Positions 1 through 8,206 of a DNA stretch of 64,000 nucleotides are shown one piece after another. The position numbers and the translations under genes were made by a program. The notes under the pieces were generated by a model. It had not been told where the DNA came from, made no database searches, and saw only the letters and a program-made list of their open reading frames with translations. The first letter of the stretch is position 1. The number at the start of each line of letters is the position of its first letter. Source of the DNA: Brevirhabdus pacifica (GTDB lineage Bacteria > Pseudomonadota > Alphaproteobacteria > Rhodobacterales > Rhodobacteraceae); contig NZ_PGFI01000014.1 of the NCBI RefSeq assembly GCF_002797755.1, forward strand, positions 124,001 through 188,000. Direction: 5' to 3'.

Positions 1-216
1 ATCCAGCGTCAGGCGTACGCGGAGGGGGGCGGGGCCTGCGATCCGGTCCAGCGCTTCAGCAACGTGGGCCGGATCGTGGGGATAACCCAAGGCCGCCGCG
101 CTGCGTGCCAGCCGCGCCTGGTGCAGGTCGCGACGGTTCAGGCACTGCCCGTCCCAGCCCAGGGTCTCGATCAACAGGGGGTGCGGGTCGACAGATATGG
201 CGTCGGGGCCAGTCAT
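1..216 (-). CDS. Aminotransferase class IV, aminodeoxychorismate lyase-like (partial)
   Basis: Only the N-terminal 72 codons are present; the gene runs off the left edge. The translated start reads MTGPDAISVDPHPLLIETLG, followed by WDGQCLNRRDLHQARLARSA, the N-terminal pattern of PLP-dependent class IV aminotransferases such as 4-amino-4-deoxychorismate lyase (PabC). Its ATG overlaps the pabB stop as ATGA, so the two are translationally coupled. PabC-like enzymes release p-aminobenzoate and pyruvate from the PabB product, which fits this context. The catalytic lysine lies outside the window, so a branched-chain or D-amino acid transaminase cannot be fully excluded, but the pabB coupling makes folate synthesis likeliest. 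Confidence 0.8.
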   Translation of the reverse strand, partial: MTGPDAISVDPHPLLIETLGWDGQCLNRRDLHQARLARSAAALGYPHDPAHVAEALDRIAGPAPLRVRLTLD

Positions 217-1331
217 GGCACCAGCCGCGCGAAACGCGCCTTCCACAACGCCTCCTGATATTCGTCCTCGGGGGTCGAATCGGCGACGATGCCGCCGCCG
301 GCGTTCAGCCGCGCGCGCCCGTCGTCGAACAGGGTCAGCGTGCGGATCGCCACGTTGAAGGACGAGGCGCCGTCGGGCGCGGCCCAGCCGATGCTGCCGC
401 AATAGACGTCGCGCGCCGCGTGCTCCAGCTCGACGATGATTTCCATGGCGCGGATCTTCGGCGCGCCGGTGATCGATCCGCAGGGAAAGAGCGCCCGCAT
501 GATGTCCGCCAGACCCGTGCCCGCGCGCAGCTCTCCGGTCACGCGGGAGACCATCTGATGCACGGTGGCATAGGTCTCGACCTCGAAAAGGCCGGGGACC
601 CGGACGCTGCCAACTTTGGAAAAGCGCGACAGGTCGTTGCGCATCAGGTCGACGATCATCAGGTTCTCGGCCCGGTCCTTGATGCTGTCGCGCAGCTCCT
701 GGCGCAGGCGCGCGTCCCGGGCAGGATCGTCGTGACGCGGGCGGGTGCCCTTCATCGGGTGGGTGGCGATGCGGCCCTGGGGGTCCGTGCGAAAGAAAAG
801 CTCGGGCGAGAGCGAGGCGATGCACGGCGCATCCGGCAGATCGACCAGTGCGCCGTGGCCCACCGGCTGCACCCGCGCCAGCGCCGCCTGAAGGGCGCGC
901 GGATCGCCCTCGTACTCGGCATCGAGGGGGAAGGTCAGGTTGACCTGGTAGCAATCGCCCGCACGGATGTATTCCAGCGCCCGTTCAACCGCAGCGCCAT
1001 GGGTCGCGGCATCCAGCAGCGGGCGCGGCGGGCTGAGGGCGACGGGCCCTTCGCCCGCATCCTCGGGGCGCGGGGGGCGGGGCGCGTCGCAGACCGCGAA
1101 AAGCACCAGCGGCATCCGCCGGTCGGCGGGCATCAGGGGGGCAAGACGCTCTTCCAGTGCATAACCCGCCTCGTAGCTCATGAACCCCGCGACCCAGTCG
1201 CCGGCGCGCAACGCCTCGTCGAGCTTGTCCAGCGCGGGCGCCACCTCGGCCACGCTGTCGGCGCGGATCAGGCGCTTGGGCCGGTCAAAGACCGCCGGCC
1301 GCCCGCCGGGCCCGTCGTCGAGGCGAATCAT
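213..1331 (-). CDS. pabB: Aminodeoxychorismate synthase component I
   Basis: PabB aminates chorismate to 4-amino-4-deoxychorismate using ammonia from a glutaminase partner (PabA), the first step of p-aminobenzoate and folate synthesis in the cytoplasm. The 372-residue protein shows the chorismate-binding fold signature: HPMKGTRPR, DRAENLMIVDLMRNDL, the CGSITGAPK loop near the C-terminus and GGGIVADSTPEDEYQE. I chose the ATG at 1331 because AGGGG lies 7 nt upstream; an in-frame ATG at 1367 would add 12 residues but has no Shine-Dalgarno sequence. Its stop overlaps the start of the PabC-like gene. No glutaminase gene is adjacent, so PabA is presumably encoded elsewhere or shared with TrpG. Confidence 0.93.
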   Translation of the reverse strand: MIRLDDGPGGRPAVFDRPKRLIRADSVAEVAPALDKLDEALRAGDWVAGFMSYEAGYALEERLAPLMPADRRMPLVLFAVCDAPRPPRPEDAGEGPVALSPPRPLLDAATHGAAVERALEYIRAGDCYQVNLTFPLDAEYEGDPRALQAALARVQPVGHGALVDLPDAPCIASLSPELFFRTDPQGRIATHPMKGTRPRHDDPARDARLRQELRDSIKDRAENLMIVDLMRNDLSRFSKVGSVRVPGLFEVETYATVHQMVSRVTGELRAGTGLADIMRALFPCGSITGAPKIRAMEIIVELEHAARDVYCGSIGWAAPDGASSFNVAIRTLTLFDDGRARLNAGGGIVADSTPEDEYQEALWKARFARLVP

Positions 1332-1664
1332 CGGCACGCCCCTGGCGCCGCCGCGGGGGCGGGGCATCTGAGGAAGGGGTGGCGCGGGGAGTGGAGCACC
1401 GGGGGCCTCCGGATGGCGGCGCGGCAGGCGGCGGCCTTGGGCCTGCGGCGCGGTTTCGACTTACCGCGCCGTTCCTAGAGAGGTGACAGGCAAACGCAAG
1501 GGGCGGGCACGCGGCAAGGGCCGTGATCCGACCTTTCGGCCACGGTGGGCACCATGCGGCCCTCACCGCCTGCATCGCCACAAAGCCCGGCTGACAAGAA
1601 AAAAGCCCCCGGCACGAATGCGCCGGGGGCCGGGGGTCGTTCGCCCAAGACAGGAGCTTGGCCC
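1332..1664. other. Intergenic region between pabB and phoX
   Basis: This 333-bp stretch holds the leader of pabB on the left and, on the right, the intrinsic terminator of the phoX gene (listed separately). Open frames across it are composition shadows without ribosome binding sites. I see no RNA gene or other element. Confidence 0.6.
1596..1630 (-). terminator. Intrinsic terminator of phoX
   Basis: Read on the minus strand, a perfect 9-bp GC stem (arms 1622-1630 and 1605-1613, 8-nt loop) is followed by CTTTTTTCTTG. It lies about 35 nt past the phoX stop codon and has the textbook stem plus U-tract form. Confidence 0.88.
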
Positions 1665-3572
1665 TCAGGCGATCTGGGCCCCATCCGTGCGGCGGACGGC
1701 GACGATGCCCGAGCGCGGAACGCCTTGGGTTCCGGGGAAGGCGCTGTTGCCGTCCTCGCCCGGATGCTGGATGCCGACAAAGACGGTCTTGCCGTCGGGC
1801 GCCCACATCATGCCCGTGACCTCGCATTCGCGGGGGCCGACCAGAAAGCGGCGGATCTCGCCGGTGGTGGTGTCGCCGACCAGCATCTGGTTGTTGCCCA
1901 TGCCGGCGAAATCGCCCTCGTTCGAGTATTTGCCGTCGGTCTGGATCCACAGCATGCCGCGACGGTCGAAGCTCATCCCGTCGGGCGAGTTGAACATGTT
2001 CCCGGCGTTGATGTTGTCAGAGCCCGCCTTGGGCCCGTCGTGCACCTCGGGGTTGCCGGCAAGGGCGAAGAGATCCCAGGCAAACTCGTCCGAGGTATGG
2101 TCCTCGTCCGCCGGGCGCCAGCGCAGAATCTGGCCGTAGACATTGGCCTCGCGCGGGTTGGGGCCGCCGACGGGGGTCTCGTCGCCGCCCGCGTTGGGCT
2201 TCAGGCCGCGGTTCTTGTTGTTGGTCAGCGCCACATAGACCTCGGCCCGCTCGGGGTGCGAGGCGACCCATTCGGGGCGGTCCATCGTGGTGGCCCCGAC
2301 GCTCGAGGCTGCCTGCCGGGTGTGGATGCAGATCTCGGCCTCGGTCATGCCCGTGGTCTCGGGGGTAAGGGGCAACCAGCGGCCGGTCTGGTCGTCGGTG
2401 AACCGGGCCGCGTAAAGCGTGCCCTTTTCCAGAAGGGCGGGACCGGCTTTGGCACCGGCCTCGGGCGGGTCCGAGACAAAGCGATACAGGAACTCGCCCC
2501 GCTCATCGTCGCCCATGTAGACCACGGCGCGGCCGTCGCCGGTCATCACCAGCTCGGCGTTCTCGTGCTTGAACCGGCCAAGGGCGGTCAGCTTGCGCGG
2601 GGTCGATTGGGGATCGAAGGGATCGACCTCGACCACGTAGCCGGCGCGGTTGGGCTCGTTCGGCTCCTGGCTCACGTCGAAACGCGCATCGATCGCGGCC
2701 CAGCCATAGCCCCAGTCCTTGTCCGAGATGCCATAGCGCTTCAGCTCGGCCACCGGCTCGAACCCGTCTTGCGAGGCCGAGAAGTATCCGTTGAAGTTTT
2801 CCTCGCAGGTCAGATAGGTGCCCCAGGGCGTGCGGCCGTTGCCACAGTTGTTCCAGGTGCCGCGGGCGGTGGTGCCTTCGGGGTCGGCGGCGGTGCGCAG
2901 CAGTTCGTGACCGGCGGCGGGGCCGGTCAGGGTCATGTCGGTCATCGGGGTGATGCGGCGGTTCAGGGGGCTGTCCTGGATCACCGACCAGCCCTCGTCG
3001 CCCGCGCGGATCTCCATCACCGAGACGCCGTGGGCCATCATGCCCTTGCGCAGGTCGTCGGCGTCGGCGGGCTTGCCCTCGGGGCGGTTGCCCCAGATGA
3101 TGTCGCGGTTGGTGTATTCGTTGTTGACCGCGATGACGGTGGTGCCGTCGCGCTCGAACAGGGCCATGCCGTCGTTGTTGTCGCCAAAGGCGCGGGCCTG
3201 GCTTTCGGCCGTGCCCCGGGTCGCCGGATCGAAGGCCGGCACGTCCGACCACAGCGGGTCGCCCCAGCTGACCAGCATCTTCCACTCGTAGCCCTCGGGC
3301 ACGGTCACGGTATCGAGGGTGTTGGCGGCGATCGCATCGAAGCCGAAGCGGTCGGCGGCCACGGCGCCCGCCGGGCGGGGCAGCAGTGCCGCACCAAGGG
3401 CGGTCGCGGTGCCGGTGCCGGCCACGAAGCCGCCGGCGCCGAAGGACATCACCCCGCCCAGAAAGCCGCGACGCGACAGGGCGCGGTCGACCACCTCGTC
3501 GAACTGGGTGCGCTCGTCGCGCGGATTGATGATCTCGTCGTATTCGTCGAACGACATGCGGTCGTTAGCCAT
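1665..3572 (-). CDS. phoX: PhoX-family alkaline phosphatase (DUF839), Tat-exported
   Basis: This 635-residue protein belongs to the PhoX/DUF839 family of calcium- and iron-dependent phosphatases that release phosphate from organic esters in the periplasm. The N-terminal region carries a twin-arginine motif, SRRGFLGG near residues 33-40, then a glycine/alanine-rich hydrophobic stretch, so it should be exported folded by Tat. Family-typical segments include GTWNNCGNGRTPWGTYLTCE in the middle and the C-terminal WIQTDGKYSNEGDF. Length matches PhoX. It stands alone on the minus strand with its own terminator, and two TGTCACA half-sites 33 bp apart lie upstream (3655-3694), compatible with PhoB control. 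A few DUF839 proteins have no known substrate, so the exact ester hydrolysed is an inference. Confidence 0.9.
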   Translation of the reverse strand: MANDRMSFDEYDEIINPRDERTQFDEVVDRALSRRGFLGGVMSFGAGGFVAGTGTATALGAALLPRPAGAVAADRFGFDAIAANTLDTVTVPEGYEWKMLVSWGDPLWSDVPAFDPATRGTAESQARAFGDNNDGMALFERDGTTVIAVNNEYTNRDIIWGNRPEGKPADADDLRKGMMAHGVSVMEIRAGDEGWSVIQDSPLNRRITPMTDMTLTGPAAGHELLRTAADPEGTTARGTWNNCGNGRTPWGTYLTCEENFNGYFSASQDGFEPVAELKRYGISDKDWGYGWAAIDARFDVSQEPNEPNRAGYVVEVDPFDPQSTPRKLTALGRFKHENAELVMTGDGRAVVYMGDDERGEFLYRFVSDPPEAGAKAGPALLEKGTLYAARFTDDQTGRWLPLTPETTGMTEAEICIHTRQAASSVGATTMDRPEWVASHPERAEVYVALTNNKNRGLKPNAGGDETPVGGPNPREANVYGQILRWRPADEDHTSDEFAWDLFALAGNPEVHDGPKAGSDNINAGNMFNSPDGMSFDRRGMLWIQTDGKYSNEGDFAGMGNNQMLVGDTTTGEIRRFLVGPRECEVTGMMWAPDGKTVFVGIQHPGEDGNSAFPGTQGVPRSGIVAVRRTDGAQIA

Positions 3573-3928
3573 ATCCTATGCTCCCATGAATGCCGGCCGG
3601 TCATCGGTCCGGTGCCCGGCAGGCGCCGGGTCCGGGTGTCTGCTAGCCCCGCAGTGTGACAGGCAGCCCACGGTTTTCCGAAGCTTTTGTGACAAGCGGC
3701 GCGCGCTTTCGGGCACGGCTGACGGCCCCCGTAAGGGCGGGGGCCCATACATGGTTGACGTTAGGTGCCGGAAGGCCCCCAACCCTCCGGCACGGGAGGG
3801 GTGGCGTGGCCCTTCTGCCTCAGCACGCGATCCACACGATCAGTTGAATTGCTCGGAACAGATCGGGGTTCTAGGCATTGAAAAGGCAGATACATGCAAT
3901 ATTATGAATATGAACAAGGAGGCACTCC
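3573..3928. other. Divergent intergenic region between phoX and the L,D-transpeptidase gene
   Basis: This 356-bp region must hold the promoters of two divergent genes. The phoX side carries a candidate Pho-box pair (3655-3694). The right end, about 3840-3928, is distinctly AT-richer than the rest and ends in AAGGAGG just before the transpeptidase start. No gene is supported inside it. Confidence 0.55.
3655..3694 (-). promoter_or_regulatory. Candidate Pho-box half-sites upstream of phoX
   Basis: On the minus strand the heptamer TGTCACA occurs at 3694-3688 and again at 3661-3655, exactly 33 bp apart. PhoB sites are direct repeats of a CTGTCAT-like heptamer at 11-bp spacing, so 33 bp places both copies on the same helical face, with two degenerate repeats between. 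The location, 83-122 bp before the phoX start, suits an activator. The match is partial, so this remains a candidate. Confidence 0.4.
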
Positions 3929-4543
3929 ATGACAGGAAAATCTTTCTCGCGCCGCGGGTTCGTTCTTTCCGGCTCGGTCGGGCTTGCAACACTCTCGGCG
4001 CCGGCAATCCTGCGCGCCCAGACCGCGACCAACGATCCGGCCCTGGCCGAGGATCTCGCCGCCGAGCAGCGCGAGACGGCGTCGCGCAACCTGTCGAGCT
4101 TCCGCATGCTGGATTGGCGTGAGCACTTCCCCAACACCAAGAACGGCGTCCTGCTTTGCGACACCGTTTCCCGCGTGGCCCATTTCTGGTCCGAGGACGA
4201 GTCGATCTACAAGATCTACCCCACTTCGGTTCCGATCAGCGAAGAGCTGACCAAGCGCGGCATGACCCGCGTCATCCGCAAGGTCGAGGGCCCCACCTGG
4301 ACGCCCACCCCCTCCATGCGTGAGCGTGATCCCAGCCTGCCCGTCACCGTGCCGGCCGGCCCCAAGAACCCGCTGGGCACCCATGCCCTCTATCTCAGCT
4401 GGCAGTACTATCGCGTGCACGGCACCCACGACACGCGCAAGATCGGCCGCCGTTCGTCCGATGGCTGCATCGGCCTCTACAACGCCCAGATCGCCGAGCT
4501 GTTCAGCCTGGCCAAGGTTGGCACCCAGGTCAAACTGGTCTGA
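3929..4543 (+). CDS. Tat-exported L,D-transpeptidase (YkuD domain)
   Basis: L,D-transpeptidases make 3-3 peptidoglycan cross-links or attach proteins to the wall in the periplasm. This 204-residue protein starts with MTGKSFSRRGFVLSGSVG, a twin-arginine signal, and an AILRAQ cleavage region near residue 31. The YkuD active site is visible: H164 in YRVHGTHDTR and the nucleophile C180 in SSDGCIGLYN, sixteen residues apart. The usual SHGC is SDGC here, a known variant. AAGGAGG lies 6 nt before the ATG. It is monocistronic, with a strong terminator 78 nt downstream. Tat export of this family is seen in several Rhodobacteraceae. Whether it is a cross-linking or a lipoprotein-anchoring enzyme cannot be told from sequence. 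Confidence 0.88.
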   Translation: MTGKSFSRRGFVLSGSVGLATLSAPAILRAQTATNDPALAEDLAAEQRETASRNLSSFRMLDWREHFPNTKNGVLLCDTVSRVAHFWSEDESIYKIYPTSVPISEELTKRGMTRVIRKVEGPTWTPTPSMRERDPSLPVTVPAGPKNPLGTHALYLSWQYYRVHGTHDTRKIGRRSSDGCIGLYNAQIAELFSLAKVGTQVKLV

Positions 4544-4620
4544 TCGCCCGATACTGAAAGTTTCAGGAATGCCCCGTCTCCCCCGGGGCTGACCGGCCCC
4601 GCCTCCCACGGGGCCCACCG

Positions 4621-4660
4621 CCCCGCCGGAAGTTCATGCTTCCGGCGGGGTCATTTTTTG
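4621..4660 (+). terminator. Intrinsic terminator downstream of the L,D-transpeptidase gene
   Basis: A perfect 12-bp stem (4621-4632 with 4639-4650, loop TTCATG) is followed by TCATTTTTTG on the plus strand. There is no T-tract on the other strand, so it terminates plus-strand transcription before the convergent trpS gene. Confidence 0.9.
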
Positions 4661-4700
4661 GGCGGGGTATCGGAGGGGCCGTAACAGGCCGGCAACCCGG

Positions 4701-5765
4701 TCAGCTGCGGATCATGCCCACGATGTCGTAGGTCTGCTTGAGGATCGGCGCCGCAATCTGGCGGGCGCGGTCGGCGCCGGCGCCCAAGATGCGGTCGATC
4801 TCGGTCGTGTCGCGCATCAGCTCTTCCATCCGCGACGAGATGGGCGACAGCCGGTCCACGGCCAGATCGGCCAGCATCGGCTTGAACTCCGAGAATTGGC
4901 GGCCGCCGTACTCTGCCAGCACCTCGTCCGCCGTGCGGTCCGAGAGGGCGGCGCAGATGTTGACCAGATTGCGCGCCTCGGGGCGCTCGGCCAGGCCCGC
5001 CACCTCGGAGGGCAGGGCCTCGGGGTCGGTGCGCGCCTTGCGGATCTTCTTGGCGATCGTGTCGGCATCATCGGTCAGGTTGATCCGGCTCATGTCCGAA
5101 GGATCGGACTTGGACATCTTGGCCGAGCCGTCGCGAAGGCTCATCACCCGGGTGGCGGTGCCCTCGATCACCGGTTCGGTGATCGGGAAGAAGTCCACGC
5201 CGAAATCGTTGTTGAACTTGGCGGCGATGTCGCGGGTCAGCTCAAGATGCTGTTTCTGGTCCTCGCCCACGGGCACATGGGTCGCGTGGTAGATCAGGAT
5301 GTCGGCGGCCATCAGGTTGGGGTAGGCGAAGAGGCCGACGCTGGCGTTCTCGCGGTTCTTGCCGGCCTTGTCCTTGAACTGGGTCATCCGGTTCAGCCAG
5401 CCCATCCGGGCGACGCAGTTGAAGATCCAGGCAAGCTGCGCGTGCTCGGCCACCTGGCTTTGGTTGAACAGGATCGAGCGTTCGGGATCGAGGCCGCAGG
5501 CGATATAGGCGGCACAGATCTCGCGCGTGGCATGGCGTAGTTTCGCGGGATCCTGCCAGACGGTAATCGCGTGCAGGTCGACCATGCAGTAAAGCGTCTC
5601 GATGCCGCTGTCCTGCATCTGGACGAAGCGCTTGATCGCACCCAGGTAGTTGCCCAGCGTCAGCCCGCCCGAGGGCTGGATGCCCGAGAAGACCCGCGGC
5701 TGGTGCCGGCTGGTGCCGGTATCGGTGGCGGCGGTCTGATCGGTCGGGGACTGGGTTTCGGACAT
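4701..5765 (-). CDS. trpS: Tryptophanyl-tRNA synthetase
   Basis: Charges tRNA-Trp with tryptophan using ATP; class I synthetase in the cytoplasm. The 354-residue protein has the nucleotide-binding [19 protein letters not shown] segment near residues 26-44, standing for the HIGH motif, and KMSKSDPSD for the KMSKS loop, with [20 protein letters not shown] typical of TrpRS. GGAG lies 6 nt before the ATG. The first 20 residues are a threonine-rich extension not seen in E. coli TrpS. It is transcribed on the minus strand, with a plus-strand rhomboid-like gene between it and murJ. Confidence 0.97.
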   Translation of the reverse strand: MSETQSPTDQTAATDTGTSRHQPRVFSGIQPSGGLTLGNYLGAIKRFVQMQDSGIETLYCMVDLHAITVWQDPAKLRHATREICAAYIACGLDPERSILFNQSQVAEHAQLAWIFNCVARMGWLNRMTQFKDKAGKNRENASVGLFAYPNLMAADILIYHATHVPVGEDQKQHLELTRDIAAKFNNDFGVDFFPITEPVIEGTATRVMSLRDGSAKMSKSDPSDMSRINLTDDADTIAKKIRKARTDPEALPSEVAGLAERPEARNLVNICAALSDRTADEVLAEYGGRQFSEFKPMLADLAVDRLSPISSRMEELMRDTTEIDRILGAGADRARQIAAPILKQTYDIVGMIRS

Positions 5766-5910
5766 GGGGTGCTCCGTCTGGAATGCGGCCGGGTTGGGGG
5801 CCGTCTGGATTTCCGGCTGGCACTCGCTTACCCATGAGCCTCAGAACCGTCAACCTCGCCCCCCTTGCCCCACGCCCGGCCCCGGCCGCGCGATCAGTCG
5901 GAACAGTCAC

Positions 5911-6591
5911 ATGAACGAACCCAGCGGCCCGCGTATCTTTCACGCCCTTCCCCCCGTCATCATCGCCCTGGCGGTGATCATCGGTGGGATCGAGGGGCTG
6001 TTCTGGCTGGGCGAGGTCGGCCTGCTGCCCGGCGGCGCCGAGTGGCGCACCGAGGCCGTCCGCAACTGGGGCTTCTTCGGGGAACTGGCCCGGCGCATGA
6101 TCGAGACCGGTGATTGGCGCGCCGACATCCTGCGGCGCTTCGTCTCCTACCCGCTGATCCATCAGTCGATGACCCACGCGCTTTTCGCCATCGTCTTCGT
6201 GCTGGCGATCGGCAATATGGTGGCCCACGTCTTCCGCCCCTGGGCGGTGCTGGCGATCTTCTTCGCCTCGTCGGTCGTGGGGGCGCTGGTCTACGGGCTG
6301 GTGCTGGACGAGCGCTTTCCGCTGATCGGTGGCTATCCCGGAGTCTACGGGTTGATCGGGGCCTATACCTTCCTGCTGTGGGTCAACCTGACGGCGACGG
6401 GCGGGCCGCGCCACCAGGCATTCATCCTGATCGGGATGCTCCTGGGCATCCAGCTGGCGTTTTCGCTGATCTTCGATGCGCGCAACGACTGGGTGGCGGA
6501 TATCGCGGGCTTTGCCGCGGGCTTTGCCATGTCCTTCGTGGTCAGCCCCGGCGGCGGCGCGCGGGTGATCGCGCGTCTGCGACGCCGCTAG
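5911..6591 (+). CDS. Rhomboid-fold membrane protein lacking catalytic residues (pseudoprotease)
   Basis: Predicted six-helix inner-membrane protein of 226 residues with rhomboid architecture. Aligned by eye to E. coli GlpG, the GLSG active-site loop is GGYP (140-143), so the catalytic serine is Y142; the AHIAG helix is ADIAG, so the catalytic histidine is D197; and the oxyanion asparagine of LFN is A93. Only the structural histidines H84 and H89 remain. It should therefore bind rather than cleave membrane proteins, as iRhoms and derlins do. I chose the ATG at 5911 because upstream codons overlap the trpS promoter region. It sits alone between murJ and trpS on the opposite strand. A closely similar family seems to be conserved in Rhodobacteraceae, but I cannot verify that here. 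Confidence 0.85.
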   Translation: MNEPSGPRIFHALPPVIIALAVIIGGIEGLFWLGEVGLLPGGAEWRTEAVRNWGFFGELARRMIETGDWRADILRRFVSYPLIHQSMTHALFAIVFVLAIGNMVAHVFRPWAVLAIFFASSVVGALVYGLVLDERFPLIGGYPGVYGLIGAYTFLLWVNLTATGGPRHQAFILIGMLLGIQLAFSLIFDARNDWVADIAGFAAGFAMSFVVSPGGGARVIARLRRR

Positions 6592-6636
6592 GACAAGGAA
6601 CCGAGGTCGCCTGCGCAACCTGCGCCGGCGCGCCCG

Positions 6637-8178
6637 TCACCGCCGCATGGCCGATTTCAGTTCGGACAGGCGGAAGGCGCCCAAGGGGCCGCCTGCTCCG
6701 AAATAGATCACCGCCCCCAGCACGATGAGCGCGCTCAGCGCGACATAGCGCAGCCCGGGGATGCCGAAGAACGGCCCCAGCACGATCATCGCCAGCCACA
6801 GGCCCGCCCCCATCAGCAACGAGGCCGCGAGGATCCGCCAGATCCGGTTGCGGAAGCGGCGGTCGAAACTGGCCGCGCGCCCCATGCCCCTTGTGCCACG
6901 ATAAAGCAGCAGGACCATGGCCCAGGCCGCAAGCGTGGTCCCGAGGGCGGCCGCGTAGAAGCCGATGACCGGGGCGAGGCCTATGGCGACGACAGCATTC
7001 ACCACCAGCGAGACCAGCGCGTAGCGGAACGGGCTGCGCGTATCCTCACGCGCGAAGTAAAGCGGTTGCAGCACCTTCTGAAGCACGAAAGCCGGCAGGC
7101 CCAGGGCATAGATCGCCAGCGCAAGCGCCGTCGCGGCGGTGTCGTCGGGCCCGAAGGCGCCCCGCTCGAACAGGGCCGAGACGATGGGCATCGGCACAAC
7201 CAGCAGCCCCACCGCCGAGGGCAGGGCCAGGGCCATCGACACCTCGGCCGCGCGCGACAGGGCGTTCTGGCCGCCATCGTCGTCACCCGCACGCAGCTTG
7301 CGCGACAGATCCGGCAGCAGCACCACGCCAATGGCGATGCCCACCACGCCCAGCGGCAACTGGTAGAGACGGTCGGCGTAGTTCAGCCAGGCGATTGCCC
7401 CGTCGAAGAAGCTGGCGACCTGGCGGCCGACCAGCAGGTTCACCTGCACGACGCCGCCGGCCAGCGCGGCGGGGGCCGCGATGATTGCCAGCCGCTTGAG
7501 GTCGGGGGTCATGCGCGGCATGCGCGGAACCAGGCGGAAGCCGGCCCGCGCCGCCGCCTGCCAGACTAGCGCAAGCTGGGCCACGCCCGCCACCGGCACG
7601 GTCCACGCAAGCGTCAGGCCCATCGGCCAGTCCAGCCAGCTTGCCAGCCCCATGGCGCCGACAAAGAGGATGTTCAGCAAAAGCGGTGCCGCCGCCGCCG
7701 CCACGAACCGCCCGCCCGCGTTCAACACCCCCGACAGCAATGCGGCCAGAGAGATGAACAGGATGTAGGGAAAGGCGATGCGGCCGAAGGTGACGGCCAT
7801 CTCGAACCGCCCGTCCTCGGCGAAGCCCGAGGCCATGGCCAGCACCAGCCAAGGCATCAGAAGCTGGGCCAGCACCGTGAAGACGATCAGCACCGTCGCC
7901 AGCCCCGACAGGGCGTCGCGGGCGAATGTCACCGGGTCGTCGCCGGCCTCGAGCTTTTTCGAGAACATGGGCACGAAGGCCATGTTGAATGCGCCCTCGG
8001 CGAAGAAGCGGCGGAACATGTTGGGTAGGGAAAAGGCGATCAGGAAGGCCTCGGCCACCGGGCCCGAACCCAGGAAACCGGCGATCATGATGTCGCGGGC
8101 AAAGCCCAGCAGCCGGCTGGCCAGTGTCCAGATGCCGACCGTCGCGAAAGCCCTGCCCAGACGGATGGGTGCGTTCAA
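6637..8178 (-). CDS. murJ: Lipid II flippase MurJ
   Basis: MurJ moves the peptidoglycan precursor lipid II across the inner membrane. The 513-residue sequence has about 14 hydrophobic helices and family segments such as SRLLGFARDIMIAGFLG near residues 20-36, FRRFFAEGAFNMAFVPMFS near residues 55-73, and QKVLQPLYFAREDTRSPFRY in the C-terminal half. It follows glnD by 28 nt on the same strand and is probably cotranscribed with it and the upstream lipoprotein gene. The glnD-murJ neighbourhood is common in alphaproteobacteria. Confidence 0.95.
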   Translation of the reverse strand: MNAPIRLGRAFATVGIWTLASRLLGFARDIMIAGFLGSGPVAEAFLIAFSLPNMFRRFFAEGAFNMAFVPMFSKKLEAGDDPVTFARDALSGLATVLIVFTVLAQLLMPWLVLAMASGFAEDGRFEMAVTFGRIAFPYILFISLAALLSGVLNAGGRFVAAAAAPLLLNILFVGAMGLASWLDWPMGLTLAWTVPVAGVAQLALVWQAAARAGFRLVPRMPRMTPDLKRLAIIAAPAALAGGVVQVNLLVGRQVASFFDGAIAWLNYADRLYQLPLGVVGIAIGVVLLPDLSRKLRAGDDDGGQNALSRAAEVSMALALPSAVGLLVVPMPIVSALFERGAFGPDDTAATALALAIYALGLPAFVLQKVLQPLYFAREDTRSPFRYALVSLVVNAVVAIGLAPVIGFYAAALGTTLAAWAMVLLLYRGTRGMGRAASFDRRFRNRIWRILAASLLMGAGLWLAMIVLGPFFGIPGLRYVALSALIVLGAVIYFGAGGPLGAFRLSELKSAMRR

Positions 8179-8206
8179 GCGGATGTCCCCCAGTTGCGGC
8201 GCGGAT

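Noticed and set aside
1545-3659. Long open frame on the plus strand opposite phoX
   Set aside because: It is low in recognisable motifs, antisense to a complete PhoX with clear family segments, and typical of the stop-free antisense frames of GC-rich DNA.
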